64,000 nucleotides of DNA from Halobacteriovorax sp. HLS. Lineage in GTDB: Bacteria > Bdellovibrionota > Bacteriovoracia > Bacteriovoracales > Bacteriovoracaceae. Below are positions 15,253 through 23,668 of the stretch, piece by piece. The DNA is taken from positions 62,001 through 126,000 of the forward strand of contig NZ_QOCL01000009.1 in assembly GCF_004006665.1 (NCBI RefSeq). Direction: 5' to 3'. The notes beneath the pieces are model-generated. The model was not told the origin of the DNA. It did no database searches and saw only the letters and a program-made list of their open reading frames with translations. The translations under genes were made by a program, and so were the position numbers. Numbering within the stretch: position 1 is the stretch's first letter; the number at the start of each line of letters is the position of its first letter.

Positions 15253-16518
15253 TTATGCGGCCTTCTTTGCAACCTCATCTTCCTCTGGTGCTAAGTCATC
15301 CTTCTTTAGTTGAATAACATTAGACTCTTCTAAATGCTCCTCAGTTTGAGCTAACTTACTTGCATTTGCATTATTAATAAATTTAGTCATTCTTGCCAAA
15401 AATGGTGCAAGAGTCATTGTTATGAGAATAGATGTAACAATCAACTTATTAATCTCAGCGCTAACAACATCAAACTTCAGTGCACTCGCGAGTACGACAA
15501 CTCCAAACTCACCACCTTGAGAGATAATAAGTCCTACTTTTAATCCACTCTTGAAGCTTCCGTGTGAGAACTTTCCTATTATAGAGAGAATAATTGTTTT
15601 AAGAGTTATAATTGAAAATGATAGAAGTGCAATCTTTGCTAAGTTATTCATTAAAAAGTTAAGCTCTAAATTCATTCCCAGTGTCATGAAGAACAGTCCC
15701 ATGAGTACACCTTTAAAAGGAACTGTTAATGTTTTGATTTGAATCTTTACTTCTGAGTTTGCTAAGAATGCTCCTGCGATAAATGCTCCCATTGGCATTG
15801 ATAGACCAAGCTTTTCCATTCCTAGTGCCATTCCTATAATTAAAAATAAGAAAGCGGCTAGGGAGATCTCTTGATCTTGTGACTTCTTAATAAAACTGAC
15901 TGCCGGTTTTAAGACATAGAAGCACAACATAATAAGTCCACAGAAAAGACCAAACTTAATTGCCATCTCTGTCATATTAATGATCTGATGCGAGCTACTA
16001 TTAATACTTAATAGAGGTATAAGAGCTAAAAGTGGAACGATAATTAAATCTTGAAATAACAAAATACTTAATGATGATTGACCATGACTAAGTGTTAGTT
16101 GAGAGGTTTCGTTCATATAAGAAAGAGCGAAGGCCGTAGAAGAAAGTGATAACGAAACACCGATAACTAAAGCACTATAAGTACTAAGTCCAACAGCGAT
16201 ACCAATTGCAGTAAAGACTAATGTACTTAGTCCCATTTGCAGTCCACCTTCAAATATAATACTACTTCTTAATTGTTTGAGTCTTGCTGGACTAAGTTCT
16301 AGGCCAACAATGAAAAGAAGAAGCGTTATTCCAACTTCTGCGAGTTGAACAATATTATCTGAGCTATCAATGAGTCCAAGAGACATTGGACCTACAATGA
16401 CTCCAGCTACTATATAACCAAGCATCGATCCTAGATTTAACTTTTTGAATAGCGGCACAAGCGCTAGCGTTGCGATGAGAAAGTAAAATGTTTCGATTAG
16501 AAATTCATGTAGTGCCAA
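15253..16518 (-). CDS. CPA2-family cation:proton antiporter (KefB-like membrane domain)
   Basis: The 421-residue protein has about 12 membrane segments. Family marks are LGYIVAGVIVGP, LLLFIVGLELSP, LSLSSTAFALSYM, GAFIAGAFLANS and QGGEFGVVV, all of the monovalent cation:proton antiporter-2 group. It lacks the cytoplasmic TrkA-N domain of KefB/KefC, ending instead in a short acidic tail, as in KefB-like homologues of Na+/H+ or K+/H+ exchangers. The start is a TTG at 16518 with AAGGTGA upstream. Substrate ion is undetermined. Confidence 0.85.
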   Translation of the reverse strand: MALHEFLIETFYFLIATLALVPLFKKLNLGSMLGYIVAGVIVGPMSLGLIDSSDNIVQLAEVGITLLLFIVGLELSPARLKQLRSSIIFEGGLQMGLSTLVFTAIGIAVGLSTYSALVIGVSLSLSSTAFALSYMNETSQLTLSHGQSSLSILLFQDLIIVPLLALIPLLSINSSSHQIINMTEMAIKFGLFCGLIMLCFYVLKPAVSFIKKSQDQEISLAAFLFLIIGMALGMEKLGLSMPMGAFIAGAFLANSEVKIQIKTLTVPFKGVLMGLFFMTLGMNLELNFLMNNLAKIALLSFSIITLKTIILSIIGKFSHGSFKSGLKVGLIISQGGEFGVVVLASALKFDVVSAEINKLIVTSILITMTLAPFLARMTKFINNANASKLAQTEEHLEESNVIQLKKDDLAPEEDEVAKKAA

Positions 16519-16722
16519 GCTTCACCTTAAAGTTAAAAAGAACTATCCTGACTTAACTTGTCGGTTATTATCGCTAAAACTTTAGTAATTTAAGGGCCTT
16601 AACAATAAAAAATATAAGGTACTAGAATTATGTACGTACTTTGCTGATTGTGAGTGCATGGCGTCTAATTGATTTGTACTTGAAACACGACATCTTATTG
16701 AAACTACTGTAGGATTGCCGTC

Positions 16723-17817
16723 ATGGAAAAGAAATTTTGGCGAGACACACTGAAACCTTACACTCAAAAATCAGATGCATTTGCGCTTTGGCAAATTGCA
16801 TCTACAATTATTCCTTTTATGGGGATCTGGTTTCTTTATAGTAAACTGCTACCTCTATCAATTTGGGTCGTAATACCTCTGGCGTTCGCAACATCTTTCT
16901 TTATATTAAGATTTTTCGTCCTTCTTCATGATTGTGGACATGATTCACTATTTAAATCTCGTAAAGCAAATAAGTTCTTTGGCTATTTAATGGGTGTCAT
17001 AACTGGGATGCCTCAGTATGTTTGGTCTAAACATCACTCATATCATCACAAGACAAATGGAAATTGGGAAAAGTACCATGGGCCATTTAATATTATTTCC
17101 ACTGAAGAGTACTCAAAGTTAAGTCCAAGTAAACAAAAGAGTTACTGGTATTGGCGTCACCCTTTGATTTTAATACCAGGTGGTTTTGTCTACGTACTTT
17201 TTAATCCTCGTGTTAATTGGATGTTAGGCTGTATTCAACTTTCATTTAATATTTTGCGTACCCTGGTCGCTAAACCGTCAAATACTTTGGATACTATAAA
17301 AAAGTGTGAGTCAAAATATTGGAAGACTCCTAAAGAGTTTAGACATATGACTTATAATAACTTAACTCTACTGCCAATTTGGGCGTTGATGTGTAGTGCA
17401 ATTGGTACTTATAACTTCTTTATTTTCTACGCTTTGACTTTAACTTTCTCGGGAGGGTTAGGAATACTCTTCTTTACAGTTCAGCATAACTTTGAAGGTT
17501 CTTATGGTTCAGATACAGAAAGAGTGGATTACTTTAAAGCAGGTTTAGAAGGAACAAGCTTTCTCGTTCTCCCTAAAATCTTAAACTGGTTTACTGCTGA
17601 TATTGGCTATCACCATATTCATCATCTCTCGACATCTGTTCCTAATTATAATCTTGTTCGTTGTCACAATGATTTGGAACATTTATTTAAGAATGTAAAA
17701 AGAATCGAGTTCTCAGATATTCGTCATTCTCTTAATTATCAATTATGGGATAAAGACAAGGAGCTAATTGTCTCAATGGCCGAGTATAAAGAATCAATGA
17801 AGTCTGCGGCACACTAG
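16723..17817 (+). CDS. Membrane fatty acid desaturase
   Basis: The three histidine boxes of di-iron membrane desaturases are present: HDCGH at residues 69-73, a second cluster HHSYHH at 104-109, and YHHIHH near residue 295. Four or more membrane helices surround them. The enzyme introduces a double bond into an acyl chain, adjusting membrane fluidity; regiospecificity cannot be read. It is monocistronic with a GC-rich hairpin just after the stop. Length (364) fits the family. Confidence 0.9.
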   Translation: MEKKFWRDTLKPYTQKSDAFALWQIASTIIPFMGIWFLYSKLLPLSIWVVIPLAFATSFFILRFFVLLHDCGHDSLFKSRKANKFFGYLMGVITGMPQYVWSKHHSYHHKTNGNWEKYHGPFNIISTEEYSKLSPSKQKSYWYWRHPLILIPGGFVYVLFNPRVNWMLGCIQLSFNILRTLVAKPSNTLDTIKKCESKYWKTPKEFRHMTYNNLTLLPIWALMCSAIGTYNFFIFYALTLTFSGGLGILFFTVQHNFEGSYGSDTERVDYFKAGLEGTSFLVLPKILNWFTADIGYHHIHHLSTSVPNYNLVRCHNDLEHLFKNVKRIEFSDIRHSLNYQLWDKDKELIVSMAEYKESMKSAAH

Positions 17818-17825
17818 AGCTAAAG

Positions 17826-17848
17826 GCCCGTCTCTAACAGCTACGGGC
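17826..17848 (+). terminator. Hairpin after the desaturase gene
   Basis: GCCCGT and ACGGGC arms with an 11-base loop lie nine bases after the stop codon. Only a weak T-rich sequence follows, so termination is likely but not certain. Confidence 0.5.
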
Positions 17849-17913
17849 AGTGTTAAATATCTACAAATCTAAACTCATGCATAGCAACCATGATTATTAA
17901 AATCAGGTTTCTT

Positions 17914-19008
17914 ATGAATGTATCTCAAAAAACTTTTTTAAAACTTTTAAAGCAAAAGAATAATTCTTCTGAGACATCAGATTTATATAAACTAGAGAAG
18001 TGCGAAAGTGAGTATCTATCCCCACTAGAAATGGCCAATCTCTATATTGACTCTGCCTTACTCGTTACTATCGCTGATTTTCTAAAAGAACAGCTGTGGT
18101 TAACTAATAAGCAAGACAAGCTCTCTGGAAAAAGTAGGAGTTATGAAGAATTTCTTAGACCTTTCTTTACCAATGAGCTTTTATCTATTTTCTTTCTTGA
18201 GGAATTTTTAATTTCAAATGGAGCAGATGAGTTAAAGAATATTAGAAAAGAAACTCAACTTATTGAGCATCAAGTTCTTAAGCTTATTTCCTCGAGATCC
18301 TCCCTCGCTCAAAAGGAGTTTGTGACACATTCTCTTAAAGAGATGACGAAGAAATTTATTTTAGAAGAAAATAACCAGCTTGGAGTTGACCAAAGCTTAG
18401 GTCATCAAGGTCCAGACTTATATAGAACATTTGATAATCTCGATGATATTTTTGAACTTAATTATCAATTAGATAGAGACATGACTATCGATTTTGATGC
18501 AAAGGAGAGGCTATATGAAGGTGCTGGAGTAGGCGTACAGTCTGGTTACTCTACAATCTTATTGGCCTTAGAGGGAATCAATGCAAAGAGGGGAAGTAAG
18601 ATAGTTGATCTAGGTTCTGGTTATGGACGAGTGGGATTAGTGTGTGCACTGCTAAGACCTGATTTAGACTTCACTGGCTATGAATATGTTCCTCATCGTG
18701 TAGTTGTTTCTAATAAAGCATGCGACTTCCTTGATCTAGGAGATAGTCTAAACTTTGAAGTCCAAGATCTCTCTTTAGCTAGTTTCAAAATTCCCATTGC
18801 AGACATCTACTACCTATATGATCCCTTCACAAAAGAAACCTACCGCTATGTACTTGAACAAATTGTAGAAATTAGTAAAACTCAGCAAGTTACGATAGTT
18901 ACAAAAGGCAATGGTAGAGCTTGGCTTCTAGATATTTGCAGGCAGAACTCTTGGCCTACACCTATTTTTATTGACGAAGGTAACTTGTGTATCTTTAAAT
19001 CTTGTTAA
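17914..19008 (+). CDS. Class I SAM-dependent methyltransferase-like protein
   Basis: The first 180 residues are helical and unrecognised. From about residue 225 a Rossmann methyltransferase core appears, with motif I VDLGSGYGRVGLV, an acidic residue in TGYEYVP, and a motif IV-like YYLYDPFTKETYR. It resembles DOT1-like or small-molecule methyltransferases that read a YDPF catalytic segment, but the substrate is unknown. I choose the ATG at 17914 with AGG upstream over an ATG at 17890, which lacks a ribosome site. Single gene. Confidence 0.75.
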   Translation: MNVSQKTFLKLLKQKNNSSETSDLYKLEKCESEYLSPLEMANLYIDSALLVTIADFLKEQLWLTNKQDKLSGKSRSYEEFLRPFFTNELLSIFFLEEFLISNGADELKNIRKETQLIEHQVLKLISSRSSLAQKEFVTHSLKEMTKKFILEENNQLGVDQSLGHQGPDLYRTFDNLDDIFELNYQLDRDMTIDFDAKERLYEGAGVGVQSGYSTILLALEGINAKRGSKIVDLGSGYGRVGLVCALLRPDLDFTGYEYVPHRVVVSNKACDFLDLGDSLNFEVQDLSLASFKIPIADIYYLYDPFTKETYRYVLEQIVEISKTQQVTIVTKGNGRAWLLDICRQNSWPTPIFIDEGNLCIFKSC

Positions 19009-19104
19009 GACCAATATTTTTGAATCATTTTCATCATTTCAAACTATCTAAGACTTAATATCTAATCTGTGGCATTGTATTGAAAATTTTTACATGGATA
19101 AATA

Positions 19105-20604
19105 ATGATTCAATTGAATGATATTTCTAAGCATTTTGGTCTCCAAGTTCTCTTTGAGGAGCTAAATCTACTAGTAGGCAAGCGAGAACGAATTGGCTTC
19201 GTTGGTCGAAATGGTGCGGGAAAATCGACATTATTTAAAATTATCTTAGGAGAGATTGAGCTTGATTCAGGTGAAGTGATTATTCCTAAGGGTTATAAAA
19301 TAGGAGCACTTGATCAGCATATTCATTTTACAAAGCCAACAGTTCTAGAGGAGTGTTGCCAAGTTCTATCCGAAGAAGAGCAATATGACTGGTGGAAGGC
19401 CGAGAGAATATTATTTGGTTTAGGCTTTAGTGAAGAAGATCTTGAAAAGGATCCTGCTAGTTTCTCTGGGGGTTACCAAGTAAGAATTAACCTAACAAAG
19501 GCACTTGTACAAAATCCAAATCTCTTACTACTAGATGAGCCGACTAACTACTTAGATATAGTCTCTTTAAGGTGGCTAAGAGGCTTTCTTACATCTTTCA
19601 AAGGTGAGGTTCTTCTCATTACACATGATAGAGACTTTATGGACTCTGTAACAACTCATACAGCAGGGCTTAGCAGAAAGAGACTGAGTAAGTACAAAGG
19701 AAATACCACTAAATTTTATGAGCAATTATCTATCGCTGACGAAATGTATGAGCAGACTAGACTCAACCAAGAGAAGAAGAAAAAGGAGCTGCAAGGTTTT
19801 GTAGATAGGTTTGGTGCAAAAGCTTCTAAAGCAACACAGGCGCAATCAAGAGCGAAACAAATTGAGAAAATGGGAACCATTGAAAAGCTCGATTCAGAAA
19901 ATAATTTGGGCTTTACTTTTCACTATAAGGAATGCCCTGGAAAAGTTGTTCTTGAAGCGGACAATTTAAGTTTTTCATATTCTTCGAAGCAAGAAGACTG
20001 CCTCTTTGAAAATCTCTCTCTTAATATTGGACGTCATGACCGTATAGGGATTATAGGTAAAAACGGAAAGGGTAAGTCTACTCTTTTAAATGTAATAGCA
20101 GGAGAGTTAACTCCTAATACTGGAGCTATTAAAAGTCATCCTTCACTTTCAATGGGACACTTTGGTCAAACTAATATCGAACGCTTAGATGAAGGTAATA
20201 CTATCATAACTGAGATCTCGCAGAGTAATCATGATCTAAGTATTGGTCAGGTGAGAAAGATTTGTGGAACTATGATGTTTACCGATGATCTTGCAAAGAA
20301 GAAAGTCTCAGTCCTGTCTGGTGGTGAAAAAAGTAGAGTCATGTTAGGAAAGATTCTCGCAAGAAAATCTAATCTTCTCCTATTGGATGAACCGACGAAT
20401 CATCTCGATATGGAGTCAATTGAAACCCTAAGTGAAGAGATCGTTAATTTTCCTGGAGCTGTTGTATTAGTGACTCACTCGGAATTATTACTGCGATCTT
20501 CTGTTAATAAATTGATTATCTTTCATAAGAATCGCGCCGAATTCTTTGATGGGACTTATGATGAGTTTCTTGAAAAAATTGGTTGGGAAAATGAAGAAGG
20601 ATAA
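19105..20604 (+). CDS. ABC-F family ATPase (ribosome-associated)
   Basis: Two ABC domains lie in tandem without membrane segments. Walker A motifs are GRNGAGKST and GKNGKGKST; signatures FSGGY and LSGGE; Walker B motifs both end LLLLDEPTN. The interdomain linker is charged and contains FVDRFGAKASKATQAQSR, typical of ABC-F proteins. Members act on the ribosome in translation or antibiotic protection. At 499 residues it is shorter than EttA or Uup, lacking a long C-terminal extension; both ATP sites look intact. Which ABC-F subgroup is uncertain. Confidence 0.88.
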   Translation: MIQLNDISKHFGLQVLFEELNLLVGKRERIGFVGRNGAGKSTLFKIILGEIELDSGEVIIPKGYKIGALDQHIHFTKPTVLEECCQVLSEEEQYDWWKAERILFGLGFSEEDLEKDPASFSGGYQVRINLTKALVQNPNLLLLDEPTNYLDIVSLRWLRGFLTSFKGEVLLITHDRDFMDSVTTHTAGLSRKRLSKYKGNTTKFYEQLSIADEMYEQTRLNQEKKKKELQGFVDRFGAKASKATQAQSRAKQIEKMGTIEKLDSENNLGFTFHYKECPGKVVLEADNLSFSYSSKQEDCLFENLSLNIGRHDRIGIIGKNGKGKSTLLNVIAGELTPNTGAIKSHPSLSMGHFGQTNIERLDEGNTIITEISQSNHDLSIGQVRKICGTMMFTDDLAKKKVSVLSGGEKSRVMLGKILARKSNLLLLDEPTNHLDMESIETLSEEIVNFPGAVVLVTHSELLLRSSVNKLIIFHKNRAEFFDGTYDEFLEKIGWENEEG

Positions 20605-20639
20605 TCTTGAATTTTCTTTTTTGCAGATCCAATATAGGC

Positions 20640-20676
20640 CCTTTTAGATATAATACTTTCGATAATTTCTAAAAGG
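20640..20676. terminator. Hairpin downstream of the ABC-F gene
   Basis: Arms CCTTTTAGA and TCTAAAAGG, 19 bases apart, lie 35 bases after the ABC-F stop codon. The loop is long and there is no clean T-run, so this is only a possible terminator. The surrounding gap (20605-20970) otherwise holds only the short leftward frame at 20720-20881. Confidence 0.35.
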
Positions 20677-20719
20677 ACCATAAACCTTCAGGAGGATTTA
20701 GTCTTTCTTTGGTCTTAAG

Positions 20720-20881
20720 CTATAGAACTGATAGGCACTCTTCAGAGTTTTGAAGACTTTTTCTAACAAAAGTAGTTGGTTTGTCGTAGTTACCATAACT
20801 GTCGACTTTCTTTTTGAATAAAAGTTTAATGTCGTTAAAGCTTAAGCAAATTTTATAAAATTTTCTGATGGGATTCTCCAT
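20720..20881 (-). CDS. Possible small protein (53 residues), unknown
   Basis: A leftward ATG at 20881 opens a 53-codon frame ending in TAG, giving MENPIRKFYKICLSFNDIKL at the N-terminus. Codon choice resembles neighbouring genes and it fills an otherwise empty gap. It has no convincing ribosome site and no recognisable domain. It lies just downstream of the leftward LysR gene and might be part of that transcript. Reality is uncertain. Confidence 0.3.
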   Translation of the reverse strand: MENPIRKFYKICLSFNDIKLLFKKKVDSYGNYDKPTTFVRKSLQNSEECLSVL

Positions 20882-20970
20882 AGTTACGTTATCGTTAAAT
20901 AAATACTAACAGAGTTTTTACAGAATTCGGTGATTGATTTCTCTTATTAGGTAAAACCGAATATATGCCC

Positions 20971-21930
20971 CTATGTTAAGAGATCGTCATCAATATTTGA
21001 AATCTCTATTTGTAACTCTACGTCCTCATATCTCTCTGGAAGCTGAGAAAGTTTTGACTGAATAAGCTCTTGTAGCTTCTTTATTGAGATGAGGTTTTCA
21101 TCACGTTTTTTCCAAATTGCATAAAGAGAAATTGTTAAAGGTATGTCTAGATCAAAAGTTTTTAGGCCGGGATATTTTTTTAGAGGATTCTTTGCAAGAA
21201 ACATTGCACAGCGACCTCTAAGACATAAGTTCTTTATAAAGTCAGGGTGATCACTATAGATTCTCTCTTTTGGAATAATATCGTTCTTTCTTAAGTGTTG
21301 ATAAATAGCCTTATTTAAACTCTTGTCCCAAGAACTCTCAGCAAAAGGAATATTAATGAGTAGATCTTTTTTATTCTTAAATTTCTTATAGAGCTTAGTT
21401 GAACAACAGAATACTACTTCAAAAGACCCAACCTCAGCATAGTTCAAAGATTTCCTCTTAGGCTTTCTGTGGGATATTCCCCAGTCAATATTGTCTTGTA
21501 GTAAATTATCAATTAGAACATCGTGCTCAGCTTGCCTTAGTGTATTTACAGTTCCAAAAGGGGCGTAGTTATCCCAATACTGAGAAGCGAGTTCAATTGA
21601 GAGGTCATATGAAATGGTTTCTTCAATTCCAATATTAACAGAATATCCTCCAATATCATCATCAGAAAATTTTTCAAGAACTCGACTTCCTTCTTCGAAA
21701 ATAATCTTGGAGTGTTCAAAAAGTGCTTGTCCTTCAGTAGTAAGAGTAAGCCCTTTTGAACTACGGTTGAAGAGCTTCTTTGCAAACCTTGCTTCTAATT
21801 TCTTTAACTGCTCACTCAGAGTTGAAGGTGCAAGCTTTAGTGAAATTGCTGCTTGTTTAAGTGATTGGGCCTTGGCCACTTCATGAAAACCGTAGAGATG
21901 ATTCCAGTTAATATCTTTTAATCTATTCAA
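20971..21930 (-). CDS. LysR-family regulator, NhaR-like
   Basis: The N-terminal WNHLYGFHEVAKAQSLKQAAISLKLAPSTLSEQLKKLE matches the NhaR subgroup of LysR regulators (NWNHLYYF type). A LysR effector domain follows. NhaR proteins activate Na+/H+ antiporter genes in response to sodium, but no antiporter gene adjoins this one; the CPA2 antiporter is 4.5 kb away. The start is TTG at 21930 with AAGGA six bases upstream; no ATG is close. Length 319 is normal. Targets unknown. Confidence 0.85.
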   Translation of the reverse strand: MNRLKDINWNHLYGFHEVAKAQSLKQAAISLKLAPSTLSEQLKKLEARFAKKLFNRSSKGLTLTTEGQALFEHSKIIFEEGSRVLEKFSDDDIGGYSVNIGIEETISYDLSIELASQYWDNYAPFGTVNTLRQAEHDVLIDNLLQDNIDWGISHRKPKRKSLNYAEVGSFEVVFCCSTKLYKKFKNKKDLLINIPFAESSWDKSLNKAIYQHLRKNDIIPKERIYSDHPDFIKNLCLRGRCAMFLAKNPLKKYPGLKTFDLDIPLTISLYAIWKKRDENLISIKKLQELIQSKLSQLPERYEDVELQIEISNIDDDLLT

Positions 21931-22135
21931 AACTAATCCTTTTTATGGACTATATCAAAAGAGTAGGCAAAACCGAAGTTGTGAGTGAGCTTGTTTCGCT
22001 TATACCAAATTTATATAGGAGTTTTAATGTAAGCTCCTGTATTTATTACCATTCGGGGCGAGTGTAAATTATTCAAGTGGAATTTTTAAAATAGTTAATG
22101 AATAAAGTCCTTGGTAGTTTGGAGGCATACCATCA

Positions 22136-22201
22136 ATGCTCATATATGAATACTATTTCAAATTAGGTGCAGAGCAAAGCCATAGGACTGAATTAAAATG
22201 A
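22136..22201 (+). CDS. Possible 21-residue upstream ORF coupled to the next gene
   Basis: An ATG at 22136 is preceded by GGAGG with a 10-base spacing and encodes 21 residues (MLIYEYYFKLGAEQSHRTEL then Lys) before a TGA that overlaps the next start codon as ATGA. The downstream gene lacks its own good ribosome site, so translational coupling is possible. Could be chance. Confidence 0.3.
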   Translation: MLIYEYYFKLGAEQSHRTELK

Positions 22202-22995
22202 AAGTACTTGTTTTAATATTATTCTTTTTTCAAAGCTATGTACTTGCTGATACAAAGGCCTTTCAGCAACTTAAAGAAAAACAACGAAATAGTTGGGCCA
22301 TCGAAGTAGATGAAAACTTAGGTTCGACAATTACTGAAAAATCCTTCTACGAAATAATTAATAAAATTTATGTTTTGTATATACGCAATGACTTTGATCG
22401 AAATCTTCAATTAGGTGTTGTTGACTGGAAGGTTCCCTATATGTCAGCTTGGGCATTTGAAACTGATGAAGCTTTCACTATAAATTTTTGGGGTGGATTT
22501 GCTCGAATTCCTTTTATGACAGAAAGAGCTTTGGCACTGACCGTGTGTCACGAAGTAGGGCATGTCCTTGGAGGAAGTCCATACCATTCTATTGCTGAGA
22601 GTAGGAATATGAGTGCTGAGGGTCAGTCAGACTTCTTTGCAGCTTCAAATTGTATGAAGAAATATTTAGACACATATTCCATAGATAATGAAGTTGATGG
22701 ACTTCATCCAACTGCTGCGCAAAAATGTTTTGATGGTCTTGTACGAGAAAAGCAGAGGAGAATGTGTTACGAGATTGCCAAGGCAGCACAAGAACTAGCT
22801 GCTGTTTTTACATTTCTACACCAAGACCAAGTATTCTCTTATGATACACCCTCCTTGGATGTTGTATCTGAGACATTATACAATGGTTATCCTTCAATAC
22901 AGTGTCGATTAGATACTTTTCTAGCCGGTGCCCTAGCGCCTTATCCTCTTGAGGAGAATATTGACCTTAGACCATCTTGTTGGTTTAAGAAGTAA
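22198..22995 (+). CDS. Secreted protein with HEVGH zinc-peptidase-like motif
   Basis: A signal peptide (MKVLVLILFFFQSYVLA) is followed by a domain with TVCHEVGHVLGGSPYH around residues 115-130. This HExxH motif with Gly and a downstream His is like those in zinc metallopeptidases. NMSAEGQSDFFAASNCMKK follows, where Glu or Asp could be the third ligand as in M48-like enzymes (ExxxD type). Six or more cysteines suggest disulfides. It looks like an exported metallopeptidase of a group common in Bdellovibrio relatives; no named family recognised. A hairpin covers its stop codon. Confidence 0.65.
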   Translation: MKVLVLILFFFQSYVLADTKAFQQLKEKQRNSWAIEVDENLGSTITEKSFYEIINKIYVLYIRNDFDRNLQLGVVDWKVPYMSAWAFETDEAFTINFWGGFARIPFMTERALALTVCHEVGHVLGGSPYHSIAESRNMSAEGQSDFFAASNCMKKYLDTYSIDNEVDGLHPTAAQKCFDGLVREKQRRMCYEIAKAAQELAAVFTFLHQDQVFSYDTPSLDVVSETLYNGYPSIQCRLDTFLAGALAPYPLEENIDLRPSCWFKK

Positions 22996-23010
22996 CCTTC
23001 GGGAAGGTTA
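22993..23010 (+). terminator. Hairpin overlapping the stop codon of the HEVGH protein gene
   Basis: TAACCTT and AAGGTTA form a 7-base stem with the stable tetraloop-like CGGG. The TAA stop is the first arm. The following sequence is TATATAG rather than a T-run, so terminator activity is moderate at best. Confidence 0.5.
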
Positions 23011-23088
23011 TATATAGATTGTACAAATAATTAATTATATAAATGGAAAGCTTCTTTAGTGCTAAAATAGTTCTATCGGAGACATAAT

Positions 23089-23610
23089 ATGAAGCAAATT
23101 ATACTTTCTGTCTTATGTATTTGCAGTTTTAGCTGTTCTACTAAAGGTAATTATACAAAGACTGTAGAACACATAGATTTAGATAGATTTTTGACTAAGT
23201 GGTATGTGATTGCTGGTAGATTAACAATGTTTGAAGATGGTGCTCATAATGCAGTTGAGTCATACGTTTGGAATGAGTTAGAAAATAGAGTTGATATTAA
23301 TTTTTCCATGAGAAAAGGGGCTTTTGATGGTGAAATAAAATCCATTCCCCAAAAAGGATGGATAGAAAATAATAAAACTAACGCTTACTGGAAAGTAAGT
23401 CCCTTTTGGCCATTAAAATTTGATTACTTAGTTATAGATTTAGCTTTTGATTACTCATGGACAGTGGTTGGTGTTCCTAGTCAAAAATGGGTGTGGATTA
23501 TGTTTAAGGATTGGAATATTAGTGACACACAATTGCAACAAGTAGTAGCTCGGGTGGAAAAGTTAGGGTATTCGGTTAAAAATATCAAGAGAGTTCCTCA
23601 AAAATGGTAG
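23089..23610 (+). CDS. blc: Lipocalin family lipoprotein (Blc-like)
   Basis: The N-terminus carries a lipobox-like end (CSFSCS), so it is probably an outer-membrane lipoprotein. The lipocalin start motif is LTKWYVIAGR, and later strands follow the bacterial Blc pattern, including AYWKVSPFWPLKFDYLVIDL and YSWTVVGVPSQKWVWIM. Blc proteins bind lysophospholipids or fatty acids at the outer membrane. 173 residues is the usual length. GGAGA lies before the ATG and a strong terminator follows. Confidence 0.88.
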   Translation: MKQIILSVLCICSFSCSTKGNYTKTVEHIDLDRFLTKWYVIAGRLTMFEDGAHNAVESYVWNELENRVDINFSMRKGAFDGEIKSIPQKGWIENNKTNAYWKVSPFWPLKFDYLVIDLAFDYSWTVVGVPSQKWVWIMFKDWNISDTQLQQVVARVEKLGYSVKNIKRVPQKW

Positions 23611-23642
23611 AAGTACAGGAGAGTTTTTGAGGAACTCTTTTG
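23590..23642. terminator. Strong intrinsic terminator after blc
   Basis: AGAGTTCCTCAAAAA and TTTTTGAGGAACTCT are perfect 15-base arms separated by 19 bases and followed by a short T-run. The left arm begins inside the blc coding end. Read leftward it also carries an A-T rich tail, so it may serve the convergent inositol-phosphatase gene. Confidence 0.75.
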
Positions 23643-23668
23643 AACTGCTATACTTAGTGTTTGATTTA

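Noticed and set aside
15253-16518. Antiporter lacking TrkA domains, and the RimK protein with a TrkA_C-like tail, as a split KefB-type gene
   Set aside because: The genes are 30 kb apart and the RimK extension is in frame with an intact ATP-grasp enzyme; an exchange of domains between them is not supported.
16582-16767. Leftward open frame over the desaturase start
   Set aside because: It overlaps the desaturase start on the other strand, has no domain or ribosome site, and reads as an AT-rich spacer.
19105-20604. Possible truncated ABC-F gene (499 residues)
   Set aside because: Both ATP sites, signatures and the linker are intact; only the variable C-terminal extension is missing, which varies among ABC-F subgroups.
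20953-21977. AAAACCGAA repeated at 20953-20961 and 21969-21977, flanking the NhaR-like LysR gene
   Set aside because: Nine bases in the same orientation with no terminal inverted repeats, no transposase and no target-site duplication; chance or regulatory repeat is more likely than a mobile element.
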